Source: Isoperla grammatica (Eukaryota > Arthropoda > Insecta > Plecoptera > Perlodidae). Taken from it: a DNA stretch of 64,000 nt. The notes under the pieces were generated by a model. The model worked only from the letters and a program-made list of their open reading frames with translations. It was not told the DNA's origin and searched no databases. Positions within the stretch are counted from its first letter, which is position 1; the number at the start of each line of letters is the position of its first letter. Positions 10,354-22,850 of the stretch are shown here, piece after piece. Location: positions 46,144,361 through 46,208,360 of the forward strand of contig OX246743.1 of NCBI GenBank assembly GCA_945910005.1, written 5' to 3'. Both the position numbers and the translations under genes were made by a program.

Positions 10354-12640
10354 CTGCGGACAGACAAACAAACAACTTAGACAAAAGAATAAACAACTCT
10401 TCAATATCTCCGGCAGGTTGAGATTAGCCCCCAGGGGAGAAGAAGAAGAAGAAAGAACGCGATGCTTGACTTGAAAGAAGGCTCCTCTGAGGATTGTATT
10501 GTCTATAGAATCAAGATTGAAAAAACGGTGATTGAAAATATCTGCGAGTTATTTCGACGCTTCTGAAGTTTGTTCGAAGCCTGAAGGTTTTGGCTTTGTA
10601 CGCGTTCAGACGGTAGCTAAAGCTTCACTACCTGGCCGGCCACTGAATGCAGCATAATGGGGGAAACTTCTATCTTTAGATGTCTTATCTGAGAAATTAG
10701 GGACTTCGTTTCTTTCAGAGTACAAAAATATTTAAATTTCAAATTTATCGGAAAAGGGTTTAAAACCACATACAATTTTAATTTTTTAATTTTGTCTCTA
10801 GTTAATGCGACACGAATTAATATGAGACTGTAAACAGTGCATTTTGGTTTGGTAAGCTCTACAGACTGAATGCTAAATATATCTTATATTTAACCTAATA
10901 AGTAGAGTTGTTTGTATGGTATTTTATTACAATTATGGATTTAATAATCGTTAATCAAAATAACTCCCAACTGATTATAATATTCGATATACCCATCATA
11001 CAGTCTGTAGGGTTCACCAAACTACAGTGCGATATATACCCTCAGTGTTTCAGATTAATACTGTTCTCGAGATTAAATTTAAAAAACAAAAGTTTCTTGC
11101 GATTTTTATAGTGTATGTATCCCTCCTTCTAAGGAGGAGAAGAAGAGAAAGGACTTGAGAGAAAAAGAGAGAAAAGGTTTCCATTCATAACAGTAAATTT
11201 TAAAACTATTACCTTATCAAAGAGGTAATGGTTCTGTCCATACAATATTTCACTACTGATATGTTCTAATAACGAACTGTTGTTAAAAGTTTTGAACAGC
11301 GGAAGCGGAAATACGTGGACTCGAGTGTTAATGATCTAGAATCGTCTCACTTGCAAGGGATGTGACAAAACAACTGTCTCGAACGTGGACAAACAAAGTC
11401 AGTAGAATGGTTTGTAAATGAACTACTGGTCGTTAGATCTCATGTCCACAGAAAGAGCAAAACTGTTTTCAACTAAACTAACTGAAACATGTTTTATCTG
11501 TAATGTAAGTCTACAGTGACTATTAACATTTAAAGTATTCAATTCATTACTTTACTCTTGTTAGAACGACTATAATAATGAAAAGCTGGCAAACGTGGAA
11601 TGAGTCGAGTAATCTACTAAGGTATCTGTAAAGTAGAATGAATGTAAGTCTCCCATCTCTCTCTCTCTCTCAAAGCGACCAGAGAATTCAACTTCACTTT
11701 ATGTTGGTTGCACTGTAAAGCTGTCAACTAGATACGACTGTTATGTTGCATTATCTCTCTCTCTCTCTCTCTCCCGCTCTCTCAACCGCTATTAAAGATG
11801 GCGTCTACCAACAAAATGAGAACACGTATTTGCTTCAACAACTCTTGTTCACTCATTTTTCATCTAATACGTTTACTTTAATTGTAATTTCACGTCATTG
11901 TATATGGTGCCTATTTGTTGTAAATTAGATTGATTAAAAGAATAATAGGGAGCGTGAAGGAAGATTATGTTGCCGCATACATATTTCTTCAAGATCTTGA
12001 GACATCAGGAATGGAGATGTAACAATGGATAGCGACTATTATAGATCAATTAGTCCCTTAGTAATAAAGTGTCTTCGCGCCCAATTGACAGCACTCAGTT
12101 GAAAGTGCGCAGACTGTTACAAACGAGGGGTACGTGGTGGGCGGTGAGGGGGTTCAAGAATTTGCTCCGAGAGTGATTTGTCGGGCGGGTTTGCCTAGAA
12201 TATAAGGCTAAGTCTGAAAGCTTGACATATTACGGACGTGGGAAGGAGAGAGAAATGTAAAAACCTTTGTAAATATCGTCCGTTACTCAAAATGTCTAAT
12301 ATCATTTATAATAAACGTTGTGCGTGATAAGAATATAGTGTATGTAATTCTTTTCTTTCAAAAAGTTTAAATGTATGTCATAATTATGTTTAGATTACCG
12401 AAATGTGTGTTTAACGTTCATCCAGAAGTCTTATTGATGAAATATTAACTATAGATCGGCGCGAGTTAGAATACTCGACATTTAAAAACATTGATGTTTG
12501 TGATGACCAGGTTGTTGGCAGCGCGAGTCAAAACAGTACTGTAACGTTTGATTTTAATTAATAAAAACAAGCAACTAATAATGAATTTAATCTGATATAT
12601 ATTATCTGGATAATATAACTCAAACAACGCCAGGATTACC
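10354..12640. other. Intron 1, gene-proximal stretch
   Basis: Noncoding. It holds GAA-rich runs near 10438, a short hairpin (CCTCCTTCTAAGGAGG) near 11122-11137, and CT runs near 11658 and 11754. A GC-richer segment at 12075-12245 has no convincing exon. Confidence 0.45.
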
Positions 12641-12650
12641 CCGTGCTGCT

Positions 12651-12722
12651 AATGATCCACCTCCACGTGCTTGCCTGTATGTTGTTAATGATCCACCCAC
12701 ACGTGCTTGCCTGTTCGTTGTT
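12651..12722. repeat. 36-bp tandem duplication
   Basis: Two copies of AATGATCCACCTCCACGTGC and the following 16 bases, starting at 12651 and 12687, with a few mismatches. Confidence 0.85.
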
Positions 12723-12966
12723 CAAGCTGGATCCTCTAAGCGGATATTGCTTGGAAACGACAAAGCTGGTTCGTGTAGCGGACTCACCCCCCGTCAAGGG
12801 TCGAATTCCACTTAACAAACTTCAATAATAATCCCATCCACACCGAAGCCCCTTGTCTTGTCAATATGGTAAATTCCTCTCAAAACTATTATGTGTGTTA
12901 TTAGCATGTTGGATCAGGGGAGATCAACTCTAGTTCATTAGCAGTTTTAGCCGCCCCGGCTTCTGA

Positions 12967-13057
12967 CCCCCCCCCCCCCCCCCCCCCCGTGAGAATGGCC
13001 GTGCATATGGGATGAAGCTCCGAGTGTTTGCAGTGAACTCAGATAGAACGTATGCAC

Positions 13058-13115
<58 letters not shown>

Positions 13116-13116
13116 C
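12967..13116. repeat. Poly-C tract (12967-12988) and GA microsatellite (13058-13116)
   Basis: Twenty-two consecutive C, then about 70 bases of ordinary sequence, then an interrupted GA run. Minus-strand frames of 67 and 124 codons across this region are repeat artefacts. Confidence 0.95.
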
Positions 13117-13369
13117 TTAGCGCACTCGTCCAAGTTCTCCAGACGTCGTCGATGACAAAATGGTTCTGGAATCGACTTTTAGAAAACGTGCAGTCATTTC
13201 GACGATTGGTTTTTATGAGTGGAGCTCGCGTAGATTTGGTTTCAAAGCAGTTAGAAAGAAAAACGTGTCTGTTACTTATATCACCGTCAGAATATGTGCA
13301 GGATAGCTCTGCCTGTCGCACGAGGTGACTTCAATATAACTGACAACTTGAGTGCTTCGTTATAACACT

Positions 13370-13700
13370 CATCATCATCACTAAGCTTACTTACACCCTT
13401 GTTCTTCTCCAACTCATCCCTCTTCTGATGCATACATGTGTGCCCCCTAGCGGAGTTCCCTTCAACCTCACCCTTATCCACTTGTTCAATGCCTTAGGAC
13501 TTTTCTTACATCTACTCCCAGCTTATTCCCACGTTTTTCCTCAGCCAATCCCACGTCTGATCTGCTATCTTAACAACATGTGAAGGGCTTAGAACTTGGC
13601 TAACATCTACCCCCACCCTATTCCCTCCCCTCGCATGTCGATATATCAGGACCTCGTTAAGGGTTTTCAAGCATGACATACAAAACCGCAGGGATATCAA
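13370..13700 (-). other. GC-richer segment, possible retroelement or pseudogene relic
   Basis: Two imperfect direct repeats of about 40 bases (near 13490 and 13590) carry the same words (ACATCTACYCCCA, then TATTCCC). A minus-strand frame (13512-13700) contains a Trp-rich stretch, QTWDWLRKNVGISW, but no domain I recognise, and there are no good splice sites. Confidence 0.25.
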
Positions 13701-14188
13701 ATCGGTCCACCTCAGTAGATTGAGTCGAGTGGATATTATATGAATGTAATCCCGTCGAGTATCGGATCACAGGGCTGAAGTGGAACATGGAGTACGATAT
13801 ACGTACCACGGAATACGGATACGTGTATACGGTACCATGTACTTGCAGACCGGTGAGAGAACCCAGAACTCTGACGTACTGGTTGGTTTCGGGTTCGAAA
13901 GTAACGTTTGCTAATTCTGACTTGGAACGAATTAAGGAATGAATGATAACGGAAAGTTTGTTTGAATTTATAGTAGTGGGATGAATATATTTATGAACGT
14001 TCTATACAGTAATTAATAGGTTAATAGCGATTGGTGTGTTTTGTCCTTTAACTACACAAGAGGAATAAACATTTTCAACGTCATAAACAGTAATTAATAA
14101 TTTAACAGTGGTTGATTTTTGTGCAAAATTCGAGAAGTGGAAATGCCATTTTTGAAGATGTCCTCACAAAGCCAATCAACTATAGAGT

Positions 14189-14565
14189 ACAGTACTGGCT
14201 CTGTTTGCTGCAGCCAAACAAGTACAGCACTGGCTCTGTTTCCTGCAGCCACACAAGTACAGCGCTGGCTCTGTTTCCTGCAGCCAAACAAGTACAGCAC
14301 TGGCTCTGTTTTCTGCAGCCACACAAGTACAGCACTGGCTCTGTTTCCTGCAGCCACACAAGTACAGCACTGGCTCTGTTTCCTGTAGCCAAACAAGTAC
14401 AGCACTGGCTCTGTTTCCTGCAGCCAAACAAGTACAGCACTGGCTCTGTTTCCTGCAGCCAAACAAGTACAGCACTGGCTCTGTTTCCTGCAGCCACACA
14501 AGTACAGCACTGGCTCTGTTTCCTGCAGCCACACAAGTACAGCACTGGTTCTGTTTCCTGCACCA
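14189..14565. repeat. 35-bp minisatellite, 11 copies
   Basis: The word TGGCTCTGTTT recurs every 35 bases from 14196 to 14511, and a variant with TGGTT starts at 14546. Most units contain a CTGCAG site. Units alternate between CCAAACA and CCACACA variants. The unit has no stop codon in several frames and 35 is not a multiple of 3, so long frames on both strands (up to 160 codons) arise automatically. Confidence 0.96.
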
Positions 14566-15125
14566 TACAGGTTCCATATGTCGCGCTATGTTAGACACGA
14601 TCACAAAGGACGCCTGTGGGTATTCATTTTGCGTGCGTGCGTTTGTGTTGACTCACGCACCGTCTCGTAATTAGCCAGACGTAATTGAATTAACGCGCCA
14701 AGTGCGAGATCGTCGTCGTATTTGAAACGAGCCTGGTGCAAGGTCGCTATGAACGATCCGTCCTCAGTGAAACGTAGCAAGGTTTTACCAAACGCTTAGT
14801 CGTTAGTTTAGTAGTAGTAGATTCTAATGCCAGCCAGAGTAATTTTTTTATAATATATTTCAAACATATTTTCAATGATTTCTTACATATAAATCTGGTA
14901 TCTCGATGTAAGGAAAGCTGTAAACGCGTTCAAGTATCTGCGAACATAAATGCAGGACACAAAGTGTTCTTTATGTGTCTGTATCGCAGCTCTATGGGGT
15001 AGATCCTCGCACAGTGAAATATCAAGTGTCGTAAAGCCCTGTGGAAATGAATGGGAGAGCCATAACTCCAACACCGCCTTCAATATTACAGATGGAGCCT
15101 CCCACGCCCACGCAAGCAAAGAGCT
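14566..15125. other. Intron 1 between two minisatellites
   Basis: Noncoding DNA with nothing recognised. Confidence 0.5.
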
Positions 15126-15135
15126 TACAACCTTT

Positions 15136-15504
15136 CATCGCTTGGAGAAGTCAAAGAGCTTCGAACAACGTTCCATAGTTTGGAGAAGTCAAAGAGCTTC
15201 GAACAACGTTTCATCGCTTGGAGAAGTCAAAGAGCTTTGAACAACGTTTCATCGCTTGGAGAAGTCAAAGAGCTTAGAATAACGTTTCATAGCTTGGAGA
15301 AGTCAAAGAGCTTCGAACAACGCTTTATCACTTGGAGAAGCCAAAGAGCTTCGAACAACGTTTCATAGCTTGGAGAATTCAAAGAGCTTAGAATAACGTT
15401 TATCGCTTGAAGAAGTCAAAGAGCTTCGAACAACGTTTCATAGCTTGGAGAAGTCAAAGAGCTTCGAACAACGTTTCATCGCTTGGAAAAGTCAAAGAGA
15501 TTCA
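15136..15504. repeat. 38-bp minisatellite, about 10 copies
   Basis: TTGGAGAAGTCAAAGAGCTT recurs at 15142, 15180, 15218, 15256, 15294, 15332, 15370, 15407, 15445 and 15483. The spacing is 38 bp with one 37-bp step. Plus-strand frames through it are artefacts. Confidence 0.95.
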
Positions 15505-15990
15505 TAATAAAACTAGAATATTCCCACGCACAGCTACTCTCTATTTATTGTATTTATTTGTAACACAGACTATACACAGACGTTGGCCATTGTAAATTAT
15601 GCATCAAACTTGAACAGTACATTAAGAAATAACTAAGTTTAACATAGGCAGAGAGATGAACAAAAAACAGATGTTAGTAAGGATTCATGGGAATACAATT
15701 AAACCGCAGCATAACGTAATAAGCAGCATAGCTTGCAAGAAGTTTAATGTTACAAATGGAATCAAATCTGGAATTTAAAATATCAAGAGAGGGTAGGGCT
15801 TAGAAATGATGTTAAAGATAACAGGCAACTCGTAAAAATGTGAGCTTGTTATTGCCTGTAAAATTTTAAATGTAAAATCAAAAAAGCTTATTTCTAAAAT
15901 GCATCGTAAATATTCCTTACGTAAAATGTCTGCAAATTCTAGGACTTCATGTGTGAGCGAAAAATTTCGAAATGTGCTTAATCGTCAGCT
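15505..15990. other. Intron 1, nothing recognised
   Basis: AT-rich sequence with no exon or repeat I can support. Confidence 0.5.
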
Positions 15991-16111
15991 AACCCCATAA
16001 CATGACATGTTGAGATGATGGAGGGACGGAGCGCGGGCATTGCGGGTGAAGTAAACCCCATTACATGACATGTTGGGTTGATGAAGGGACGGAGCGCGGG
16101 CATTGCGGGTG
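15991..16111. repeat. 63-bp tandem duplication
   Basis: Two copies, starting AACCCCATAACATGACATGT at 15991 and its near-copy at 16054, each ending GCGCGGGCATTGCGGGTG. The unit is GC-rich in its second half. Confidence 0.93.
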
Positions 16112-18180
16112 CATGCAGTAATGAAATACATTTTGTCGCTGTGGACAAACAGTGACAAGGTAAACAGAGGAGGGATTTGGCCGGCGAGGATTACGAGTTG
16201 TTTCGGGGATAACTCAGTTACTCAGTTATACTAAGATACAACGGTGGGCTGGGGGATTTTATTTACTTGATCAGGAAGACGCGGATTCGGCCCGATCAGG
16301 TTGGTAGGATTGCGGGATTCGATTTCCCCTTCCATCCATTAAGGGCTGGTCCAGAGTAAATGAATTACGGGGTATTCTAGCGATGTGAGTTTGAGTTGAG
16401 GCATTAAGGGTAGTGTGGTATGTTTACACACACTACTTCGTTGGTATTTGAATTTCGAATTGAATTTTTTTGGAGTGAATAGTATTATAAGCGGACGGGA
16501 ATAAAAGCAGAGAGAGAACAATATTGAAATACATGCTTCGGATAATCCGGGACATACATTGTTCATTGTTCATTGTTATTGATAATATTGTCTTTATATG
16601 ATACGTCTTGTATATATAGATGTCGCTGTAATCATAGCCACGAAGCACAAAATAAATTGTATAAATGTCCCCTACTGAAACTCAGTCTTGTAACTGTGTG
16701 TGTAGACTATAAATACAAATGTATATATGTTTAAAGACGGTGAGATAAATAGAAGAACGGAGATGTGTTTTAAACCAATCCGCGCACGGATTGGTATCAA
16801 GTGAAGAAAACAAATTATTCTTATCACATAAAGCTTTGTCTTTCTTTTCTACCGAATGGCCATTTATGTATTTCTGTGTATTCACAGTTGTCAGAGCGAC
16901 CCTGAGGCAGATATACCCCGGGCTCAGACGGGAAAGAACACAGACAAATAGTATAACTACGAAGAATGGTTTTATAAACTTGGAGGCACTTAGTATGATG
17001 AGGGTGTACTCTGAACTGTGCATACGATGTAAAACGCAATGTTTTAATATTCTGAACTGAGTATACGATGTAAAACGCATGCTTCAATCTTACGTCCATT
17101 AAGGCTGGCGTGGCAGAGAACGGCCCATTAGTGTAGCTGTAGATGCATGCGGAGATAAAGATGGAATGTAGTAGCCAGGCTACCAGAAAAACGCCTCATT
17201 CAGCTTTATGTGTTCTTAAAATCGTTTCCCTTTCTCATTGTATTCCATTCTCTTAACTAAATAAAAAAAAAAAAAAATGTTTTGAAAAAATGCTGTCATA
17301 AAAAGGAGTAAAGTGTAAATTTTAGTCCCTCGTTTTGTGAATTGATCAAAACACAAATAATTGTAATCGTATTATACCCAATGTGTTTATTTTAATATTT
17401 TTTCCACATACAATAAACAAAAGTTTTTTTTATGAAATAATGTACAGACGTGTAAACATGTAAATATATCGTCATGCTCCCCACTTATCATATTTCTCAT
17501 TAATCACTTGCTACTTATTTAATTAGTATTTTAAACATTTCCACCTTCATTAATTAATTGCTATATTTTTTATTTGCCTACTTCGGCATACGACATTTGA
17601 CCATTTTTCTGTATTGTTTGTGTTCAAAATATGTCCTTTTAACACATTTTATAAAATGAGAGCAAAACGGGACATAGCGTTGCTGGTATTTGCATATTCT
17701 TTCGACACGCTCTGCTAATTTCTTTATTTATAAACCCAATTTAATGAAATAATGAAACGGTTTGTGCTCCAATAAAAAACGACCATAACCATCTATTAGT
17801 GTGTTAATTGAACAGGAGGTTTATAAATACATTCTCCGAGATGAAAAGTTACGAGTTGCAATCCAATTAAGCTACGTGCTAACGAAACCCTTGTTTAGCA
17901 ATAAATTGGCTTCAGTTTCATTACAAACAACTCACTAGATTAATCAACCCCCTGGAATGTTCTCAGAAACTGTTTGTTCTAAAACAACCGGATATCAAAG
18001 TTAACCTAGAAGGGCTTCAATCTGTTCTAGGAAACAAATCTCTATCAGGGCTGATGCAAACGATCCGTGTCCAGGGAAATTACTTCAACGGACCCGGACC
18101 AAATTAACGATTTTAGTGATACTTTGAGAACGCTACACAATATTGAAAAGTAATAAATTAGTATGATGAAGTTTCAAAAG
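16112..18180. other. Intron 1, nothing recognised
   Basis: AT-rich noncoding DNA. Open frames near 16682-17099 lack recognisable domains or splice sites and fall on both strands of the same AT-rich DNA. An A run near 17264 and a dispersed-repeat copy near 18085 are present. Confidence 0.45.
18085..18155. repeat. Dispersed repeat, copy 1 (partner at 59.65 kb)
   Basis: ACTTTGAGAACGCTACACAA and flanks match ATTTTGAGAACGCTTAAAGA near 59690 with scattered differences over about 65 bases. Class unknown. Confidence 0.5.
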
Positions 18181-18183
18181 AAT

Positions 18184-18318
18184 TAAAAACTGGATTCAGA
18201 CAATTTAAAATTTATTTATATTTTGTCATTACGGGGAAATTAAATAATTAATTGTAATTAATTTAAACCGTATTGATTTAAATATTTGAAAACTTTCAAA
18301 TCCAGTTTTTAGTTAGTT
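18184..18318. repeat. Inverted-repeat element, MITE-like
   Basis: AAAAACTGGATT near 18187 and its complement AATCCAGTTTTT near 18299 flank about 100 bases of very AT-rich DNA with weaker internal pairing. No target-site duplication is obvious. Confidence 0.4.
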
Positions 18319-18601
18319 TTCATGCGCGTGAATGAGCCTAACGAATAGTTTCTGAGCCAATCAGAAGGCTGCGTGAGATCCACATAAACAGAAGAACATC
18401 TAAACTCTGTTCAACTTGAGTCACTCTCTCCATACCGAATGACTGCCACAATTTAATCACTAATATCTACGATTCCGTGATGAATTGCAAATAAATAAGT
18501 AATGCTTGTCTCGGTCCACTATTTAACTTGAGAACGAGACATGAAATGAGTGACAACACTAGACGTGTGTTTATAGCCTCAAGTACTCGAGCTGTGCACT
18601 A

Positions 18602-18618
18602 GGGGGGGGGGGGGGGGG
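18602..18618. repeat. Poly-G tract
   Basis: Seventeen consecutive G residues. Confidence 0.95.
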
Positions 18619-21300
18619 CGTATGCCGGCCATAGTGCTCAACTACAGAGATGCATAAAACATGGTATTACCACCAGGATTTAATTAGACGTGGGAATATC
18701 TTAAGCAGCAGTGATTAATTTTAATTTTAGTTCACGTTTATAAGCGCACTTTAATTTCAAGTGCACATGTATTCGTATGAGTTGCCAGAGTTTATGTTTA
18801 CTTTTATGTTATGTTTTTTTATGCTTGTAGAAACTCACTTTAACTAGATATTTTATGTGTTCAATTCTTTGCAAACATTATATTTCAACAGTAAAATTTC
18901 AAAGTTTCTTATTTCTATTACATTACGTCACAAACTTCGTTCCAAATTGAAGCATATTTTCATTTCATATTTTTTAAATTATTTTTGTTAATAAACGTGT
19001 ACTAAAAGTTTAATATCTCAACATTTTCTAACTGGAACCAAATAAAACCTTCAATTCTAAAACGTAAACAACATATCCAGCGTTCACGTGTTACTACATG
19101 AGATGTGAATGCAATGTACTGGATTATTCCATCTCCAGCGTCAGAGACGGTTTCTAGGACACAGCGATGCAAACTGCTCGCGACGATAAACTGCTTACAT
19201 ACAAGGCCACTTGTTGAGCTAACAAGTGTTAGCGTATGAAATACGACGGCAAGTTGTAATGCTGTGATACACTTTACAACGATTGAATTAGAAAGAACGA
19301 AGACGTTGAATTGAAATGATTTATATAATGTACATGACATTTTAATTTAATCAATATTAAGGTGAGGTGAGGTGAATATAATATATAAATAACGGAAGTG
19401 CTATGGAGCCTCTCTAACACACCCCCACTTCCTGTTGGCAATGTCGCCCACACACCGCCTCCCTCCCCCCCCCCCTTTACATCCCCCTCTCACGTATTGT
19501 ATTCCCGCATCGCATTCTACACTTGATCCCCCCCACAAGTACTAGGCAATCCAGCTCACATTCGAACACTTCTACTTTCCGTCTCAGATGTCTACTCGCG
19601 AGATCGACTTCCACTCTATATTAGCTTTACTCTATGAACGCGTTAGAGTCATGAGTGCTGCTGCATTGTGAACCACAATACAAAGGTTGTAGTGATGGTA
19701 TTCTAACACAACGCCTCATTTTCATGCAGCGATGCTGCGTGAGTGATAAATGAACTAATAAAATAAATGTTTAATTATTTGGTGGAGGTGCCGGGTTGGT
19801 TTTTTTTTACCCCAATGAGGAAATATGTCTTATTATTCTATAAATTCGTGTCTATATTAAATACCACAAGTAAAGCGTATTTAGTTTGAACATGCGATCT
19901 ACTGTAGATAATTTTACTTAGAGCACGTTTGAAAAAGTAAGAAGATCCCAGTCCATAAAAAGAGTTCGTTAATATGATAGCTACACTAATATGTTTTTTT
20001 ACGGATTGATTTCCAATATTATTATGTTTTAGATACAGTGGTTGTACAATAAAAAACTCAATTTAATATACAATTTTGTTTGTATGGGGCTACTGTTAAA
20101 ACTCTACAAGCAGTAACGCGTTGTTGGATTGGATTTAGCACATATAACGCTTCGTACATGTATTATTGCCTGTATTTGAAGAATAATCCTAAATGTTCTT
20201 TGAACGATAGAGACGGTTCAAGCAGAGCCGATCAAGACATTACCCAGTAAAAGAGCTACTTCATCAAGTTGGATACACACAACAAAACTGTCGTGATCAG
20301 TGAAATACCAACGCGCTACATCAAACACTGGTATTACCAAGACAAGACCATATTGGCCAGGGCTGGTTGCTTGTGTGGGTGTCTGTGTGGGACGTGGGTG
20401 TTCCCAAGACACCCACATTGATTGACTTGACCGCCGGATTCAGGCCAGAAACTTTCTGACGTCGACTGGGGTAACCACGACATCTCAAGGGAACTGGGAA
20501 CCCTCCTTTCTATAGTAAACCGTGTGTGTCCAACTAGAGTCCTAGGATACAAACACAAACACAAACACACATATACACAAGATGGTGATAGTGTATCGGC
20601 CAACCCAGTGGAAATCATCATTTAACAATTGCTCTACTTTGCTTTAAAACTATCGCAAAGAAATGAAAATGGTGTCATCCTTAGGAAAAAATCAATTCTC
20701 TAGTTCGTAGTTGTTGCCAAGTCTTATAATTATATATATTTTTTAATAATCGATTTAACTTTTATAAAGTCCTTGTTAAACACACTTGAAAATAAAAAAG
20801 ATCGTTAAAATAAATGTAATTTTTAAAAGTTTAAAAAACCTATAAAATAGAGCATTAAATGCACCGTCATTTCAGTTACTTGTTACAATATTGGAGTAAG
20901 AGCAAGTAAACAGTAATCTACCGCATATTATCTTGTGTTTGTTAATACATAGTTTGCAATTACTCTGTGTTTGTATAAGTACTTTAGGTAAACATTGTAC
21001 GTATATAGTACAGCATGTGCCAGTTGGAAGTGAACCTGTATTTACACACTCGAACAACAAGACTCACCCCCTGGAGTCTCTTTAATACCTAATGTGAGGC
21101 AGAGACACAGTCAATGTTTGCAACAAACGTCAACTAGAACTAGAAAGCGCGACACAACTTTAAGACAAGTCAACATTGAAACATGTTTACTAAACTAGAA
21201 CTCATTAGTTATTAATGTGTAGTTAAGTTTCTTGTTTCTGAAATGATAGTGTTCATGAAAACGGACTGTAGTAACTGAATGTATTATAAATAGAGAATTT
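18619..21300. other. Intron 1, mostly nothing recognised
   Basis: Noncoding. Contains a C-rich patch near 19450-19490, a copy of the 19-base motif at 19778 and an ACAAAC-type short repeat near 20550. No supportable exon. Confidence 0.45.
19778..19796 (+). repeat. Copy of the dispersed motif TTTGGTGGAGGTGCCGGGT
   Basis: Exact 19-base match on the plus strand, followed by a run of T residues. The rest of the MITE-like element seen at 35.8 kb is absent. Confidence 0.8.
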
Positions 21301-21339
21301 ATGCTCAATGTATAATAGCAAGTTTACTCGTTTATTTTT

Positions 21340-21400
21340 ATTTATTTAATGTATATTATATTCAGATATAAAACTGATTTTCAAAGGGGAAGAAAAAAGA
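21340..21400 (-). mobile_element. LINE-like 3' tail, minus orientation
   Basis: Read on the minus strand: CCCCTTTGAAAATCAGTTTT followed by an AT-rich stretch with TAAATAAATAAA. It matches the tails at 22.8, 33.8 and 44.3 kb and the tail of the SINE at 53.0 kb. Confidence 0.55.
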
Positions 21401-22780
21401 AAACTAAACATTTTCTTTGAAACAGGAAACATCCAGCATAATGTATGGGCTATTTGTTCTTCATCTTCATCTATCATCCCTCATTGTTTTGAATATCATA
21501 ATTATAGTATAATAGAGACGCATTATCGTACACATAATCGGTTTAAGCGTTTTCAAAGGCGTGTTTATGTTATGTAACAAATGCAATGTTGCGTCCCAGT
21601 CTGTGGCCAGTACACCTGCCTGCACGATGCGCAGTGTCGCTGCGCAGTACCTCGTAGCCTCGTTACCAGCGTCCAGGCCAGCCAGGGATTATCGCGGGTA
21701 ATTAGTCGGTCTATTGGAAAACCGTCAATTACATCGCCAACATGGATATAAAATTGCATTTTCAGGTAGATTTAAAACATTTGACCTGTTTCTGCATTGG
21801 GTGGTCTTAAAGTGAAGAGCTAATTTCCCGAGTTGCTACAAAACGTCTCGTTTAACATACTATTATAGCACTAATTATTACATTTATTGAATGACTTGTT
21901 ATAATTTATTTTTGGAATACAATATATTTTTGAAAATATTATAAACCCAGCTGAAAAAATGTCAATGACTCTAGTTACAGCATTTCATTTCGGCTATACT
22001 CCAATACTATTTAATGTAGCGTTACTCTATAACCGTGCCCTTTCACCTTGAATAGAGTAACGCGAAAGGACACTTTTCTACCTCCACTCTACACCCTTGT
22101 ATATTCCAACCAATGCTTTCAGAGTGTATAACAAACTATTTGACTATACTCAATTACTGTAATTGTTTCACTCAAATGCTGACATTCAGAAAATAATTAC
22201 ACGTCAAATGTAACAAATAACAAATAACGAGTCCAAAACATAAAAAAACTGTATCGTTAACTGTTGAAATACGGGACACCTGAATACTCATTAGACACTT
22301 TCAAAGGGAGAAATAAACATAAAAACTCAAATATTTTTTTCTACTTCAAAGATCAAACAATGGACTTGTTAAAATGGCCGCTGTTTTTCCGAAGAGACTG
22401 ACGCGTGAAACATAAGTATTTCTAAATAATAACGCACAAATAAAAAATCGAAAAAAGCAATTTTCCTTTGTGTCAAAGGTGACTTCATCTGCTTGAAAAC
22501 ATTTCTGTCAATGAGCAGAAACGTTACTTTGTTTTTAAAATACAAAAAGTTACACGTCAAAGAGATTTTAAGAAAACGAAGTCATAACAGAAATAATTTC
22601 GGATCTAAATTGCGCGAACACTTTTTGATAGAGCCTTTTTGGGTTTATTGATTGCTTGTTATATATTTGCACGCGCTCATATATTGGAGCTACGTTCACA
22701 GGCAAGAAAAGTGAACGAAGTGTGTGACAGAAACGTTCCTCACTCTAACAGCTCTTTTGCACACATTTTGTTCATTTTAT
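21401..22780. other. Intron 1, nothing recognised
   Basis: AT-rich. Short open frames lack domain features. Confidence 0.45.
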
Positions 22781-22784
22781 TTAA

Positions 22785-22850
22785 TTTGTTCAATACCTTT
22801 CCAATTAATTTATAAAACTGACTTACAAAGGAGGAAAACAAATAAAACAA
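22785..22850 (-). mobile_element. LINE-like 3' tail, minus orientation
   Basis: Read on the minus strand: CTCCTTTGTAAGTCAGTTTT, then AT-rich tail. Same family as the tails at 21.4, 33.8 and 44.3 kb. Confidence 0.55.

Noticed and set aside
14094..14604. Several overlapping frames of 89-160 codons on both strands
   Set aside because: They are by-products of the stop-free 35-bp tandem unit; no frame is favoured.
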